DNA of 64,000 nucleotides, taken from NCBI RefSeq assembly GCF_019904175.1, contig NZ_CP061913.1:6200001-6264000 (forward strand), written 5' to 3'. Positions 24,492-33,219 of the stretch are shown here, one piece after another (the first letter of the stretch is position 1; the number at the start of each line of letters is the position of its first letter). This DNA is from Dactylosporangium vinaceum. Its GTDB lineage: Bacteria > Actinomycetota > Actinomycetes > Mycobacteriales > Micromonosporaceae. The notes under the pieces are model-generated. The model was not told where the DNA came from. It made no database searches and worked only from the letters and a program-made list of their open reading frames with translations. A program made the translations under genes and the position numbers.

Positions 24492-26909
24492 TTGCTGACA
24501 GCTGGCCCGGCGTGGACGGCGGGGGCCGTCGGCACGCAGACGACCACGCCACGCACCGACCGGGGCGACACGCCCGGCGCACCGGCGTCACCGGGATCAC
24601 CGGGGCCGCTGCTGGCCGGGGCCGAGGAGGTGCTGGTGCTCACCGGGCGGGCCGATCTCGGGTTCGTCGAGCGCTGCCTGCGCCAGGCGCGGGCCGGTGG
24701 GGCGCGGACCACGGTGCTCTACGACGCCCGGGCCGAGGCCGTGCCCGGCGACGGGGACGCCGCCCTGCGCGACGTGCTGCCGGTGCCGGTCGTGGCGCGT
24801 TCGGGTGGCGGGTTCCGGGCTCGGGTCGTGATCGCCGCGTCGGCCGACGGGGCCACGGTGTCGATCGGGTCCGGGGATGCGACGCCCGGCGGGTGGGGGC
24901 TCGGCGCGGAGGTGTGGACGCACCTCACCGCGGACGGGGCGACGGTGCCGACGCTGATCACCGACCTGGCCGCGTGGCTGCGGCGGCTGCCGGAGCTGCT
25001 GTGGATCGAGCCCCTCGGGGTGGAGCGCCTGACGGCGGTCGCCGACCTGCTCAGCGCCCGGCCCCACGCGGCCGAGGCCGACGAGCCGCTGCTGCTCGTC
25101 AACGACGAGGTCCCGTTCGTGGAGCAGCTGCCGTTCGCCGCGGGGGCGGACCGGCTGGGCGTGGCGGCCGGGGCGTTCGACGCGGCCGGGCGGGCGTTCG
25201 CGGAGATCGCCCGGGCGGTGCGGGCGCTGCAGGTCCGGCTGCTGGTGCCGGTGGGCGTGCGCTGCGACGTGGCCGGTCTGACGGCCGTGCTCGACGAGGT
25301 CGGCGGGTTCGACGAAACGGGCGAAGTGCTCGTGCAGGCGGCGACTGACCGGCAGTACCACGGCGCAGGGCTCTTGGAATGGTGGAGCGGCGACACGGGC
25401 GTGCTCGTCACGGGCGGGCTGGAGTGCACGCCCGAGTCGCTGCTGGTGACGAGCGCCGACCCGGGCGGCCACGTCGAGCTGGGGCTGCTGCAGGAGGTGA
25501 CGGCGTCGCTGCTGGACGAGCCGGCGGCGCACGACGTGGCGCTCGGCGACCCGGGCCTCGCGGTCCGCACGCCGGAGCCGGCCGGGGCCGCCGCCGCGCG
25601 GGTCCTCGCGGTGCGGCTGCACGCCGACCGGGTCGAGGCCGGCCTTGTCGCGGCCGGTGCGACGGCGCCGGACGGGCTCGTCGCGACAGTCGGCGAGACG
25701 TCGGTCAAGCTGCCGTGGACGGGGGCGGAGGGGCGCCTGCACACGTACGTGGCCGAAGGGGCCACGCTGCGGGGCCGGGCGGCGCAGATCCGGGCCGCGG
25801 ACGGCACCCAGCTCGGCACCGCCGTCGTGAGCGACGTCGCCGTCGCCGTGACCCGCTACAGCCGGCCGTCGCCGCTCGAGTCGCGCGACCTCGCCGACGT
25901 GTTCGGCGACGCCGACGACCTCGAGAACCTGTTCGCCGCGGTCTCGCAGCTCGCATCGGGGCGCACGCAGCGCTACGGCACCGCACCGGCCGAGCGCCGC
26001 GCCGCGGAGGAGGAGCGGCTGCGCGCCATCGTCGGCCCGGCGCTGCTGGACTTCGCGTTCGGCCGCACGCTCGTCGACGCCGCCGGCGAGATCGCGATCG
26101 CCGTCGCCTCGATGGACGCCGGGCAGATCGAGCGGCTGCGCCAGCAGGTCCTGCGCCTCGGCGGGGCCGCGTCGGGCTGGCCGCTGCCGGCCCGGCTCAC
26201 CGCGTTCCGGATCGTGCTGGTCCTGGCCGCGGCCGGGCTGTGGCCGGCGCCGCAGGACTGGACGCCGCTGCTGGCCGCCGGGCTCGACGCGCTGATCGCG
26301 GCCGACGACGAGGCGTTCGCCGGTGAGCAGGGCGCGCTGGCGACCGTGGGGATCGCGGCGGTACACCATGGGCATCTGCTGTCGCCCCTGGGCGGCTTCG
26401 AGGACCTGCGCGCGCAGGTCCGGCTCGATCAGACACCACCGGAGGAGCTAGTGGCACAATACGCAGAGGGCCTGGCCGGCGACGTGCTCGGCACCGAGTT
26501 CCAGGCCGCGGGCATCGCCGCCGACGCCGGGGAGCTGCTCGTGCGCTCCCCGTTCGACGACGCGGTCGACGCCATCCCCGAGTCCGTCGGCACCGTCCAG
26601 CGCTCCGACAGCGGCGGCGTGCTGGTGGACACGTCGAAGGATCCGCGGCGTACGACGCTGCTGGTCCTGGACCTGCTCCGCGACTTCCCCGACACGCACG
26701 TCACCGTCCGCGGCAGCGCGGGGACGGAGACGCACGGCTGGTGGAACGGGCGGCGGCTGGTGCTGCTGTCGCCGTTCGGGGGGCGGTGGCGGGGGTCGCT
26801 GTGGCCGGGCCTGATCACGGGTATCGCCATGTACGCCAAGGGCGCCGCCCCCCTCCCGGCCGCCGCCCGGACGTGGATCACCGAGGTCGCGGAGATGGAC
26901 GAGGGCTGA
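24492..26909 (+). CDS. Unidentified large protein with two degenerate PLD-like repeats
   Basis: 805 residues from a TTG, chosen because GAGAGGAG lies 7 bp upstream and no ATG or GTG fits. Residues 107-141 (GGFRARVVI, IGSGDATPGGWG) and about 288-318 (QYHGAGLLE, TGGLECTPESLL) follow the HxK and GSxNxT pattern of phospholipase-D-superfamily HKD repeats, but the key His/Lys read R/R and H/G, so catalysis is unlikely. The C-terminal 300 residues are mainly helical with a final GWWNGRRLVLLSPFGGRWRG region that I cannot assign. No membrane segments. It stands alone, divergent from a VOC gene, and is followed by 800 bp of repeats. Function unknown. Confidence 0.65.
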   Translation: MLTAGPAWTAGAVGTQTTTPRTDRGDTPGAPASPGSPGPLLAGAEEVLVLTGRADLGFVERCLRQARAGGARTTVLYDARAEAVPGDGDAALRDVLPVPVVARSGGGFRARVVIAASADGATVSIGSGDATPGGWGLGAEVWTHLTADGATVPTLITDLAAWLRRLPELLWIEPLGVERLTAVADLLSARPHAAEADEPLLLVNDEVPFVEQLPFAAGADRLGVAAGAFDAAGRAFAEIARAVRALQVRLLVPVGVRCDVAGLTAVLDEVGGFDETGEVLVQAATDRQYHGAGLLEWWSGDTGVLVTGGLECTPESLLVTSADPGGHVELGLLQEVTASLLDEPAAHDVALGDPGLAVRTPEPAGAAAARVLAVRLHADRVEAGLVAAGATAPDGLVATVGETSVKLPWTGAEGRLHTYVAEGATLRGRAAQIRAADGTQLGTAVVSDVAVAVTRYSRPSPLESRDLADVFGDADDLENLFAAVSQLASGRTQRYGTAPAERRAAEEERLRAIVGPALLDFAFGRTLVDAAGEIAIAVASMDAGQIERLRQQVLRLGGAASGWPLPARLTAFRIVLVLAAAGLWPAPQDWTPLLAAGLDALIAADDEAFAGEQGALATVGIAAVHHGHLLSPLGGFEDLRAQVRLDQTPPEELVAQYAEGLAGDVLGTEFQAAGIAADAGELLVRSPFDDAVDAIPESVGTVQRSDSGGVLVDTSKDPRRTTLLVLDLLRDFPDTHVTVRGSAGTETHGWWNGRRLVLLSPFGGRWRGSLWPGLITGIAMYAKGAAPLPAAARTWITEVAEMDEG

Positions 26910-27463
26910 CCTCCGCCTCTCCTCCTCATGTGCAGGCCGTCGGCACGTTGGGCTCGGGGCGCGATTTTCGTCCCGGCGCTTCGGCACGCCGGCGCTGAGC
27001 AGCGGCAGGCCGAGCAGCAGCGGCGCGGCACGGTTGGCGTTCCGGCAGGCTTGGCGTTCCGGCACGGTTGGAATTCCGGCAACCCTCGGCGCTCTGGCAC
27101 GTCGGCGCCCTGGCACGTCTGCGCCCTGGCACGTCTGCGCCCTGGCACGTCTGGCGGCCTGGCGCTTCGGCGCGCGGGCGCTCCGGCACGGTTGGACTCC
27201 TGGCACTGCGGCACCCTGGCACGGTTAGCGCTCTGGCACTGCGGCGCGTCGGCGCACCGGCATGATCGGCGTCCCGGCAGTGCGGCACGACGGCGCTCCC
27301 GCCCGGTGGCGTTTCGACATCGCTGTCGCGCTGCGGCACGCTGGGCATTTGGCGCTTGGAAACGCTGCATTTTCGGCGCTTCGGCGCGCTCCGCTTTGGC
27401 GCTTCGGCGCGCTTCGGCGCTTCGGCGCGCTCCGCTTTTGGCGCTTCGGCGCGCGAATTGTGT

Positions 27464-27510
27464 GCGGATTATCGTCGGTGGATTACCGCAATCGGTAATT
27501 CGATAATTCC
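27464..27510. repeat. 47-bp palindromic repeat, copy 2 (intergenic)
   Basis: Reverse complement of 3524-3570 with four differences. The stem GGATTACCG/CGGTAATTC is slightly weakened here. It ends the GC-rich array and lies about 200 bp upstream of the monooxygenase start. Confidence 0.8.
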
Positions 27511-27658
27511 CGGCCGCTCAGTGGGGAGCGCTGCGCGGCCTGGGCGCGAGCGGCTCGGCGGTGGTCATGGTGATGCGTGCGGCGTGCGGCGTGTGGCCTG
27601 AGCGACTTCGGGACCCTCCTGATACGTGATGAGCTGTCCGGTAATGGGCGCCGCGGAG

Positions 27659-27672
27659 GCGTACTAGTACGC
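27659..27672. promoter_or_regulatory. Perfect 14-bp palindrome, candidate operator
   Basis: GCGTACTAGTACGC lies 35 bp before the ATG at 27708. Its AT-containing core and position suggest a repressor site for the monooxygenase. No regulator gene is adjacent. Confidence 0.45.
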
Positions 27673-27707
27673 AGACAGGTGGTCGGGCCCGGTCCACGCT
27701 GCGGGGC

Positions 27708-28967
27708 ATGAAGCAGAACGCAGTCGTCCTCGGCGGCGGCGTCGCCGGGCTCCTCGCGGCGGCGGCATTGGCGCCGCGGTACGACATCATCGAGATCCTC
27801 GAGCGGGACGACCTGCCGGAGGGGCCCGAGGCCCGCCGGGGTGCGCCCCAGGGGCGGCACGTGCACGCGATGCTGCCGCGCGGGCTGCAGGCCATCGAGC
27901 GCCTGCTGCCCGGGACCACCGATCGGCTCACCGAGGCCGGCGGCATGCGCGGGGACGTGCTCGGCAACGCCCGGTGGTACCTCAACGGCCTCCTCCTGCG
28001 CCAGAGCGACCTCGGCCTCACCGCGATCACCGCGAGCCGCCCGCTCATCGAGCACACGATCCGGGCCGCCGTCCGGGCCCTGCCGAACGTCGTCCTGCAC
28101 GACGGGCACGACATCATCGGCCTCGATCCGGGCCGCGGTGTGCAGGTCGCCGACCGGCACGGCGGCGGGTCCCGGGTGATCCCGGCGTCGCTCGTCGTCG
28201 ACGCGACCGGCCGGGCCTCGCGGATGCCGCAGTGGCTGGCCGCGTTCGGCTGTGCGCCGCCGCCGGAGGACGCGGTGCCGATCGACCTCCGCTACGCCTC
28301 CCGTGTCTTCGAGGACCGGGGCGGCGACCTGCTCGGCGACGACCTCGTCGTGATCACCGCCCGCTACCCGGGCCGCCGTCGCAGCTCCGTCATGCAGCGC
28401 CTCGAGCACGACCGGGTGCTCGTCACCCTGGCCGGCGTCCACGGCGAGCGCCCGCCGGGCGACCTGGAGGGCTTCGCGCAGTACGCCGACAGCCTCTCGG
28501 TCCTGGACACCGCAAAGGTCGTCGCGGCCGGCCACCCGGTCGGTGACGCCGTCACGTACCACTTCCCCGCGTACGTCCGCCGCCGCTACGAGCGCGTCGA
28601 GCTCCCGCCCGGCCTGCTCGTGATCGGCGACGCCGCGTGCGCCTTCAACCCCGTGTACGGCCAGGGCATGTCGACCGCCGCCATGTCCGCCGAGCTGCTC
28701 CTGGACGACGTCGACCCGCAGCACTTCCACGCCGCCCAGGCCCAGCTGCACGAGGCACCATGGACCCTCGCGGTCGGTGCCGACCTGGCCCTGGACGGGG
28801 CGCCGCTTGACGACAATGCCAAAGCCCCGGCGGAGCTGGTACGCCGCCTGCAGCTCGCCGCCGCCGAGGACGCCGACCTGGCCGCGGCGTTCATCCGCGT
28901 CACGTCCCTCGTCGACTCCCCGCGCGCGCTGGCCGAGCCGTGGATCGCCGAACGCCTCAAGCGGTAG
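27708..28967 (+). CDS. FAD-dependent monooxygenase/oxidoreductase
   Basis: 419 residues. VLGGGVAGLLAAAALA is the N-terminal FAD-binding Rossmann motif, followed by an acidic strand end (EILERDDLP); GDAACAFNPVYGQGMSTAAMSAELL is the second FAD motif. RGAPQGRHVHAML matches a subgroup of actinobacterial FAD monooxygenases related to UbiH-like hydroxylases. The substrate is unknown. It is a single gene, with a palindromic operator candidate in front and an IS3 element about 680 bp behind it. Confidence 0.85.
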   Translation: MKQNAVVLGGGVAGLLAAAALAPRYDIIEILERDDLPEGPEARRGAPQGRHVHAMLPRGLQAIERLLPGTTDRLTEAGGMRGDVLGNARWYLNGLLLRQSDLGLTAITASRPLIEHTIRAAVRALPNVVLHDGHDIIGLDPGRGVQVADRHGGGSRVIPASLVVDATGRASRMPQWLAAFGCAPPPEDAVPIDLRYASRVFEDRGGDLLGDDLVVITARYPGRRRSSVMQRLEHDRVLVTLAGVHGERPPGDLEGFAQYADSLSVLDTAKVVAAGHPVGDAVTYHFPAYVRRRYERVELPPGLLVIGDAACAFNPVYGQGMSTAAMSAELLLDDVDPQHFHAAQAQLHEAPWTLAVGADLALDGAPLDDNAKAPAELVRRLQLAAAEDADLAAAFIRVTSLVDSPRALAEPWIAERLKR

Positions 28968-29646
28968 CAGATCCACAACCGCCCGCCGGCGCAACGCCCC
29001 GTCCATCGCCTCGTCCACCGCCCCGCCCAGGCGCCACCGCACCGCGGCAGGCCCGACCGCTCAGGCCACGACGGCCCGACCACCCGGCGCTCACGGGACG
29101 CATCAGACGGCTAGGTACGGTCCAGCACGCGAGCGAGGTCCAGCACGCGAGCGAGGCGCGGCACGCAGGCACGGCAGGACACAGGGGCACAGCAAGACAC
29201 ACCGGCACGGCAAGGCACACGGGCACAGCAAGACACCGGCACGGCACGGGCGCGCCGACGCGACGCTCGGGTGCAGCGCGATGCGCGCGTGCAATGCAGC
29301 GGGTGCAATGCGGTGCGGCACGCGGCCACGGTGCGCAGCTGACGCCGGTCGGGCACGGCGTGCGGTCGCGCGTGCAGGGCGCGGATGCAGGGCGCGGATG
29401 CGGGTTCGATGCTGCGCGCGGACGCGGACACACCACAACGCGCGGATGCGGAGGCGGGCACGGCACAACGCGCGGACGCGGACACAGCACAGCGCGCGGA
29501 CGCGGAGGCGGACACGGCACAACGCGCGGACGCGGACACAGCACAGCGCGCGGACGCGGAGGCGGACACGGCACAACGCACGGACGCGGACACGACACAA
29601 CGCGCGGAGGCGGGCACGGTGCGGTGTGCGGGGATGGGGACGGTGT
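28968..29646. repeat. Gene-free stretch with 27-bp tandem repeats
   Basis: GTCCAGCACGCGAGCGAG occurs twice at about 29110-29147, then GGCACGG/CACAG words to 29250. From about 29406 to 29610 a 27-bp unit built on CGCGCGGACGCGGA and CACAGCACA repeats some seven times, alternating two variants so that a 54-bp higher-order period is visible. The long frame through it has no start signal or family match. The IS3 element inserted at its right edge. Confidence 0.7.
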
Positions 29647-29724
29647 TGGGCCTGCCCCGTTTTGACGGACATCTGAGATCAGGAGCCTGTGGGCTTCGGG
29701 AGGATGTCCAGCATCATGGAGAGT

Positions 29725-30060
29725 ATGGGCAAGCAACGGCCTCGGCCTCGTCGTTCGTTCACGGCGGAGTTCAAGGCCGAGATCGTGGAGTTGTGCCAGC
29801 GTGGTGACCGTTCGGTCCGGCAGGTGGCCCGGGATTTCGATCTGACCGAGACCGCGGTGCGGGACTGGGTGAAGCAGGCCGCGATCGACAGCAACGCCAG
29901 CAGCGGTGGCGGTTCGGCGGCGGGTGCGCCGGCGGCGGGTGGGTTGACGTCGGACGAACGGGCGGAACTGGCCCGGCTGCGGCGGGAGAACCGCCGGTTG
30001 CAGGAGGACGTCGACATCCTCAAACGGGCCACGGCTTTCTTCGCGAGGGAGACCCGGTGA
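29725..30060 (+). CDS. IS3-family transposase OrfA
   Basis: About 111 residues (ATG at 29725; upstream ATGs at 29716 and 29704 are possible). A helix-turn-helix in SFTAEFKAEIVELC, then QVARDFDLTETAVRDWV, binds the terminal repeats. A leucine-zipper-like segment (ELARLRRENRRLQEDVDILKRATAFF) at the end is the usual OrfA oligomerisation region. Its stop overlaps the orfB GTG (GTGA), suggesting translational coupling and not the -1 frameshift used by many IS3 members. Confidence 0.9.
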   Translation: MGKQRPRPRRSFTAEFKAEIVELCQRGDRSVRQVARDFDLTETAVRDWVKQAAIDSNASSGGGSAAGAPAAGGLTSDERAELARLRRENRRLQEDVDILKRATAFFARETR

Positions 30061-30944
30061 ACGTGTATCCGTTCATCGAGGCGGAGCAGGCCGGCAAGCG
30101 CAACATGAAACGTGCGTGTGAGCTGCTGCAGGTCTCCCGGTCCGCCTACTACCGCCGCAATCACGTCTCCGACCGGGCCCGCGCCGACCAGGACCTCACC
30201 GCGCAGATCATCGCGATCCACGACGCGTCGAAAGGCACCTACGGCGCGCCGCGCATCCACGCCGAACTCGCCGCAGCAGGGCGGCGGCACGGCCGCAAAC
30301 GCATCGCCCGGCTGCTGCACGGCACCGGCCGCCGTGGCCGGTCCCCACGCCGGTGGCGGGTCACCACGGTCCCGGACCCAGCCGCTTCCGCGCGTCCGGA
30401 CCTGATCCAGCGTGGGTTCGCCCCGGACCCGGCGGCGGTCGACACCCGCTGGTGCGGCGACATCACCTACATCAACACGTGGGAAGGGTGGCTGTACCTG
30501 GCCACCGTCATCGACCTGGCCTCCCGCCGCGTCGTCGGCTGGGCCGTCGCCGAGCACCTGCGCACCGACCTCGTCGACGCCGCGCTCACCGACGCGGTGC
30601 ACCGCCACAGGCCGGCGGACGGGTTGATCTTCCACTCCGACCGCGGCTGTCAGTACGTCAGCGCCCAGCACGCACGGCTCGCCAACCGCCACGGCGTCAG
30701 GCTCTCCGTCGGCCGGCGCGGGCAATGCTGGGACAACGCCGTCGCCGAATCGTTCTTCGCCACCATCAAGACCGAACTCGTGCACCGGCAGGCCTGGCCC
30801 ACCCGCACCGCCGCACGCAAGGCGATCTTCGAATACATCGAGGGCTGGTACAACACCCGACGCCGGCACTCCAGCCTCGGCTACCTCAGCCCAACCGCCT
30901 ACGAGGCCAGCAGGATCGACCCACCGCTCAGCAAGGTAGCCTGA
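30057..30944 (+). CDS. IS3-family transposase OrfB (DDE integrase)
   Basis: 295 residues. The N-terminal HTH_21 region (MKRACELLQVSRSAYYRR) is followed by the retroviral-integrase-like core with all three catalytic acids: Asp in WCGDITYI, Asp in FHSDRGCQY, and Glu in WDNAVAESFFATIKTE. The C-terminus RRRHSSLGYLSPTAYE is typical. It cuts and joins the element's ends. It appears intact. Confidence 0.93.
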   Translation: MNVYPFIEAEQAGKRNMKRACELLQVSRSAYYRRNHVSDRARADQDLTAQIIAIHDASKGTYGAPRIHAELAAAGRRHGRKRIARLLHGTGRRGRSPRRWRVTTVPDPAASARPDLIQRGFAPDPAAVDTRWCGDITYINTWEGWLYLATVIDLASRRVVGWAVAEHLRTDLVDAALTDAVHRHRPADGLIFHSDRGCQYVSAQHARLANRHGVRLSVGRRGQCWDNAVAESFFATIKTELVHRQAWPTRTAARKAIFEYIEGWYNTRRRHSSLGYLSPTAYEASRIDPPLSKVA

Positions 30945-31008
30945 ACCACCACATCGACCCTGTCCGTCAAAACGGGTCAAGCCCATGTGGCGCGTGGATG
31001 CGGATATG

Positions 31009-31040
31009 GCGAAGGGGCCGGACAGCGCCGGCCCCTTCGC
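31009..31040 (-). terminator. Terminator hairpin after araA
   Basis: A perfect 13-bp stem (GCGAAGGGGCCGG at 31009-31021 with 31028-31040) and a 6-nt loop, 17 bp past the araA stop. It closes the arabinose operon and also shields it from the IS3 element. Confidence 0.8.
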
Positions 31041-31057
31041 GCTCAAGCAGGTAACCG

Positions 31058-32542
31058 TCAGAAGCCGCGGGCCAGGCGGTAGTAGGCCGCGTTCCAGCGG
31101 ACCTCCTTCGCGAACTGCCGCGGCGTCGTGTCCGCGTCGATGACCAGCAGCTCCGTGCCCACCATCTCGGCCAGGTCGTGCAGCTCCTCCACGCCCACCG
31201 CCGAGGACAGGACCGTGTGGTGCGGGCCGCCGGCCGTGAGCCACGACTCCGCGGACGTGGCGAGGTCGGGGGCCGGCTTCCACACCGCGCGGGCGACGGG
31301 CAGCTTGGGCAGTGGCGCGGAGGGGGGTACGACCTCGATCTCGTTGGCGACGAGCCGGAAGCGCTCCCCCAGGTCGGCCAGGCCCAGCACGACCGCGGGG
31401 CCGGGGGCGGCGTCGAACACGAGGCGCACCGGGTCCTCGCGGCCGCCGATGCCGAGCGGGTGGATCTCGCACGACGGGGTGTCGGCGGCAATCGACGGGC
31501 ATACCTCGAGCATGTGGGCGCCGAGGATGACCTCGTTGCCGGGGGTGAGGTCGTACGTGTAGTCCTCCATGAACGACGTGCCGCCCCCGGGCACCATGGC
31601 CTTGAGGGTGCGCACGAGCACGGAGGTCTTCCAGTCGCCCTCGCCGCCGAAGCCGTAGCCGTCGGCCATGAGCCGCTGGACGGCCAGGCCCGGCAGCTGC
31701 CGCAGGCCGCCGAGGTCCTCGAAGTTGGTCGTGAACGCCTTGTACCCGCCCGCGTCGAGGAACCCGCGCAGGCCGAGCTCGATCCGGGCCGCGTACCGCA
31801 GCGCCTCCGAGCGCTCACCGAGCAGCGCCGAGGAGACGCGGTAGGTGTCGGCGTACTCCTTGACGAGCTTGTCGACGTCGGCGTCCGCGGCCGCGTCGAC
31901 GGCCTCGACGAGGTCGTTGACGCCGTAGGTGTTCACCGAGACGCCGAAGCGCAGCTGCGCCTCGACCTTGTCGCCCTCGGTCACGGCCACGTCGCGCATG
32001 TTGTCGCCGAAGCGGACCAGCTTCAGGGAGCGCATCTCGGCGTATCCGGCGGCGGCCCGGGCCCAGGCCCCGATCCGCTGCGCCACCCGCGGGTCGGTGA
32101 CGTGCCCGGCGACGGTCTTGCGGGCCACGCCGAGGCGGGACTGGATGTAGCCGAACTCCCGGTCGCCGTGCGCGGCCTGGTTGAGGTTCATGAAGTCCAT
32201 GTCGATGTCGGCCCAGGGCAGCGCGACGTTGGACTGGGTGTGCAGGTGCAGCAGCGGGGTGCGCAGCGCGTCGAGGCCGGCGATCCACATCTTCGCCGGG
32301 GAGAACGTGTGCATCCAGGCGACGACGCCGACGACGTCCGGGTCGGCGTTCGCCTCCAGGCACACCTTGAGGATGTCGCCGGCCGAGGTCAGGACCGGCT
32401 TCCACACGACCCGGGGGCCGACGGCCGGCGACTCGTCGAGGGCCGCGGCGATCTGACGCGACTGCGACGCCACCTGCTCCAGGGTCTCCGGTCCGTAGAG
32501 CCCCTGGCTGCCGGTGAGGAACCAAATCTCGTGCGTCGTCAT
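31058..32542 (-). CDS. araA: L-arabinose isomerase
   Basis: Converts L-arabinose to L-ribulose in the cytosol with a divalent metal. The 494-residue product is the family length. EIWFLTGSQGLYG opens the fold, WMHTFSPAKMWI and HTQSNVALPWADIDMDFMNLNQAAHGDREFG carry substrate contacts, and GFGGEGDWKT, SFMEDYTY and HMLEVCPSI hold the metal-binding Glu/His positions. It overlaps araD by 4 bp (ATGA) and is the last gene of the operon, followed by a strong hairpin. Confidence 0.97.
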   Translation of the reverse strand: MTTHEIWFLTGSQGLYGPETLEQVASQSRQIAAALDESPAVGPRVVWKPVLTSAGDILKVCLEANADPDVVGVVAWMHTFSPAKMWIAGLDALRTPLLHLHTQSNVALPWADIDMDFMNLNQAAHGDREFGYIQSRLGVARKTVAGHVTDPRVAQRIGAWARAAAGYAEMRSLKLVRFGDNMRDVAVTEGDKVEAQLRFGVSVNTYGVNDLVEAVDAAADADVDKLVKEYADTYRVSSALLGERSEALRYAARIELGLRGFLDAGGYKAFTTNFEDLGGLRQLPGLAVQRLMADGYGFGGEGDWKTSVLVRTLKAMVPGGGTSFMEDYTYDLTPGNEVILGAHMLEVCPSIAADTPSCEIHPLGIGGREDPVRLVFDAAPGPAVVLGLADLGERFRLVANEIEVVPPSAPLPKLPVARAVWKPAPDLATSAESWLTAGGPHHTVLSSAVGVEELHDLAEMVGTELLVIDADTTPRQFAKEVRWNAAYYRLARGF

Positions 32543-33219
32543 CGTGCGCCCTTCTTACTGGTGGGCTGCTGCCCGTATACGTTCTGGTAGCGGTCGTACA
32601 GCGAGTCGACGGCCTCGGCGGGCAGCCGCTGCACGGGGCCGAGCTGGCGGGCGAAGTGCATGGTGCGGGCCACGTCCTCGCACATGACGGCCGCCTTGAC
32701 GGCGGCCCTGGCGTTCTTGCCGATCGTGAACGGCCCGTGCTGCGCCATCAGTACCGCGGGCGAGCGGTGCCCCTGCAGCGTCTCGACGATGCCGCGGCCG
32801 ATGGCGTCGGAGCCGATGAGCGCGAACGGCCCGATCGGGATGTCGCCGCCGAACTCGTCGCCCATCGCGGTGATGGAGCACGGGATCGGCTCGCCGCGGG
32901 CGGCCCAGGCGGTCGCGTACGGGCTGTGCGTGTGCACGACCCCGCCGACCTCGGGCATGTGCCGGTACACGTAGGCGTGGGCCTCGGTGTCCGACGACGG
33001 CGCGTGCTCGCCCTCGACGAGCTTGCCCTCGAGGTCGCAGATCACCATGTCGGCCGGGGTCAGGTCGTCGTAGCTGACCCCGGACGGCTTGATGATCAGC
33101 AGGTCCTCGCCGGGCACCCGGGCCGAGACGTTCCCGGAGGTCCAGGTGACGAGGCCCCACCGGATGAGCTCCGAGTGCAGGGCGCAGACCTCCGCCCGCA
33201 GTGCCGCGATCGAGCTCAT
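32539..33219 (-). CDS. araD: L-ribulose-5-phosphate 4-epimerase
   Basis: 226 residues, class II aldolase/epimerase fold. TSGNVSARVPGEDLLIIKPSGVSY binds the phosphate; HTHSPYATAWAA and the later QHGPFTIG supply metal-binding His residues, with Glu in DTEAHAYVY. It turns L-ribulose 5-phosphate into D-xylulose 5-phosphate. Four-base overlaps with both araB (upstream) and araA (downstream) imply translational coupling. Confidence 0.96.
   Translation of the reverse strand: MSSIAALRAEVCALHSELIRWGLVTWTSGNVSARVPGEDLLIIKPSGVSYDDLTPADMVICDLEGKLVEGEHAPSSDTEAHAYVYRHMPEVGGVVHTHSPYATAWAARGEPIPCSITAMGDEFGGDIPIGPFALIGSDAIGRGIVETLQGHRSPAVLMAQHGPFTIGKNARAAVKAAVMCEDVARTMHFARQLGPVQRLPAEAVDSLYDRYQNVYGQQPTSKKGAR

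Larger units (their letters stand above)
26910..27707. repeat. Gene-free stretch with tandem arrays and an operator
   Basis: At about 27090-27153 a 16-bp unit (CCCTGGCACGTCTGCG) is repeated about three times, within a wider field of GGCAC/CGGC words from 27000 to 27300. A second array at 27366-27455 repeats GGCGCTTCGGCGCGC. The 47-bp palindromic repeat (27464-27510) and a 14-bp palindrome (27659-27672) follow. No credible gene. Confidence 0.65.
29647..30985 (+). mobile_element. Complete IS3-family insertion sequence
   Basis: 1339 bp with 25-bp terminal inverted repeats (29647-29671 and 30961-30985, 2 mismatches, core CCCGTTTTGACGGACA), starting TG and ending CA as is usual for IS3. Flanks carry a 3-bp target duplication TGT (29644-29646 and 30986-30988). 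It contains intact orfA and orfB, so it may still be active. It is inserted between a minisatellite and the araA terminator and disrupts no recognisable gene. Confidence 0.9.

Noticed and set aside
29385..29807. Ala/Asp/Thr repeat protein on the plus strand
   Set aside because: A translated 27-bp minisatellite that runs into the IS3 element; no start signal.
31178..32590. Plus-strand frame of 470 codons across araA
   Set aside because: Antisense to araA, with low-complexity Gly/Val/Glu composition.
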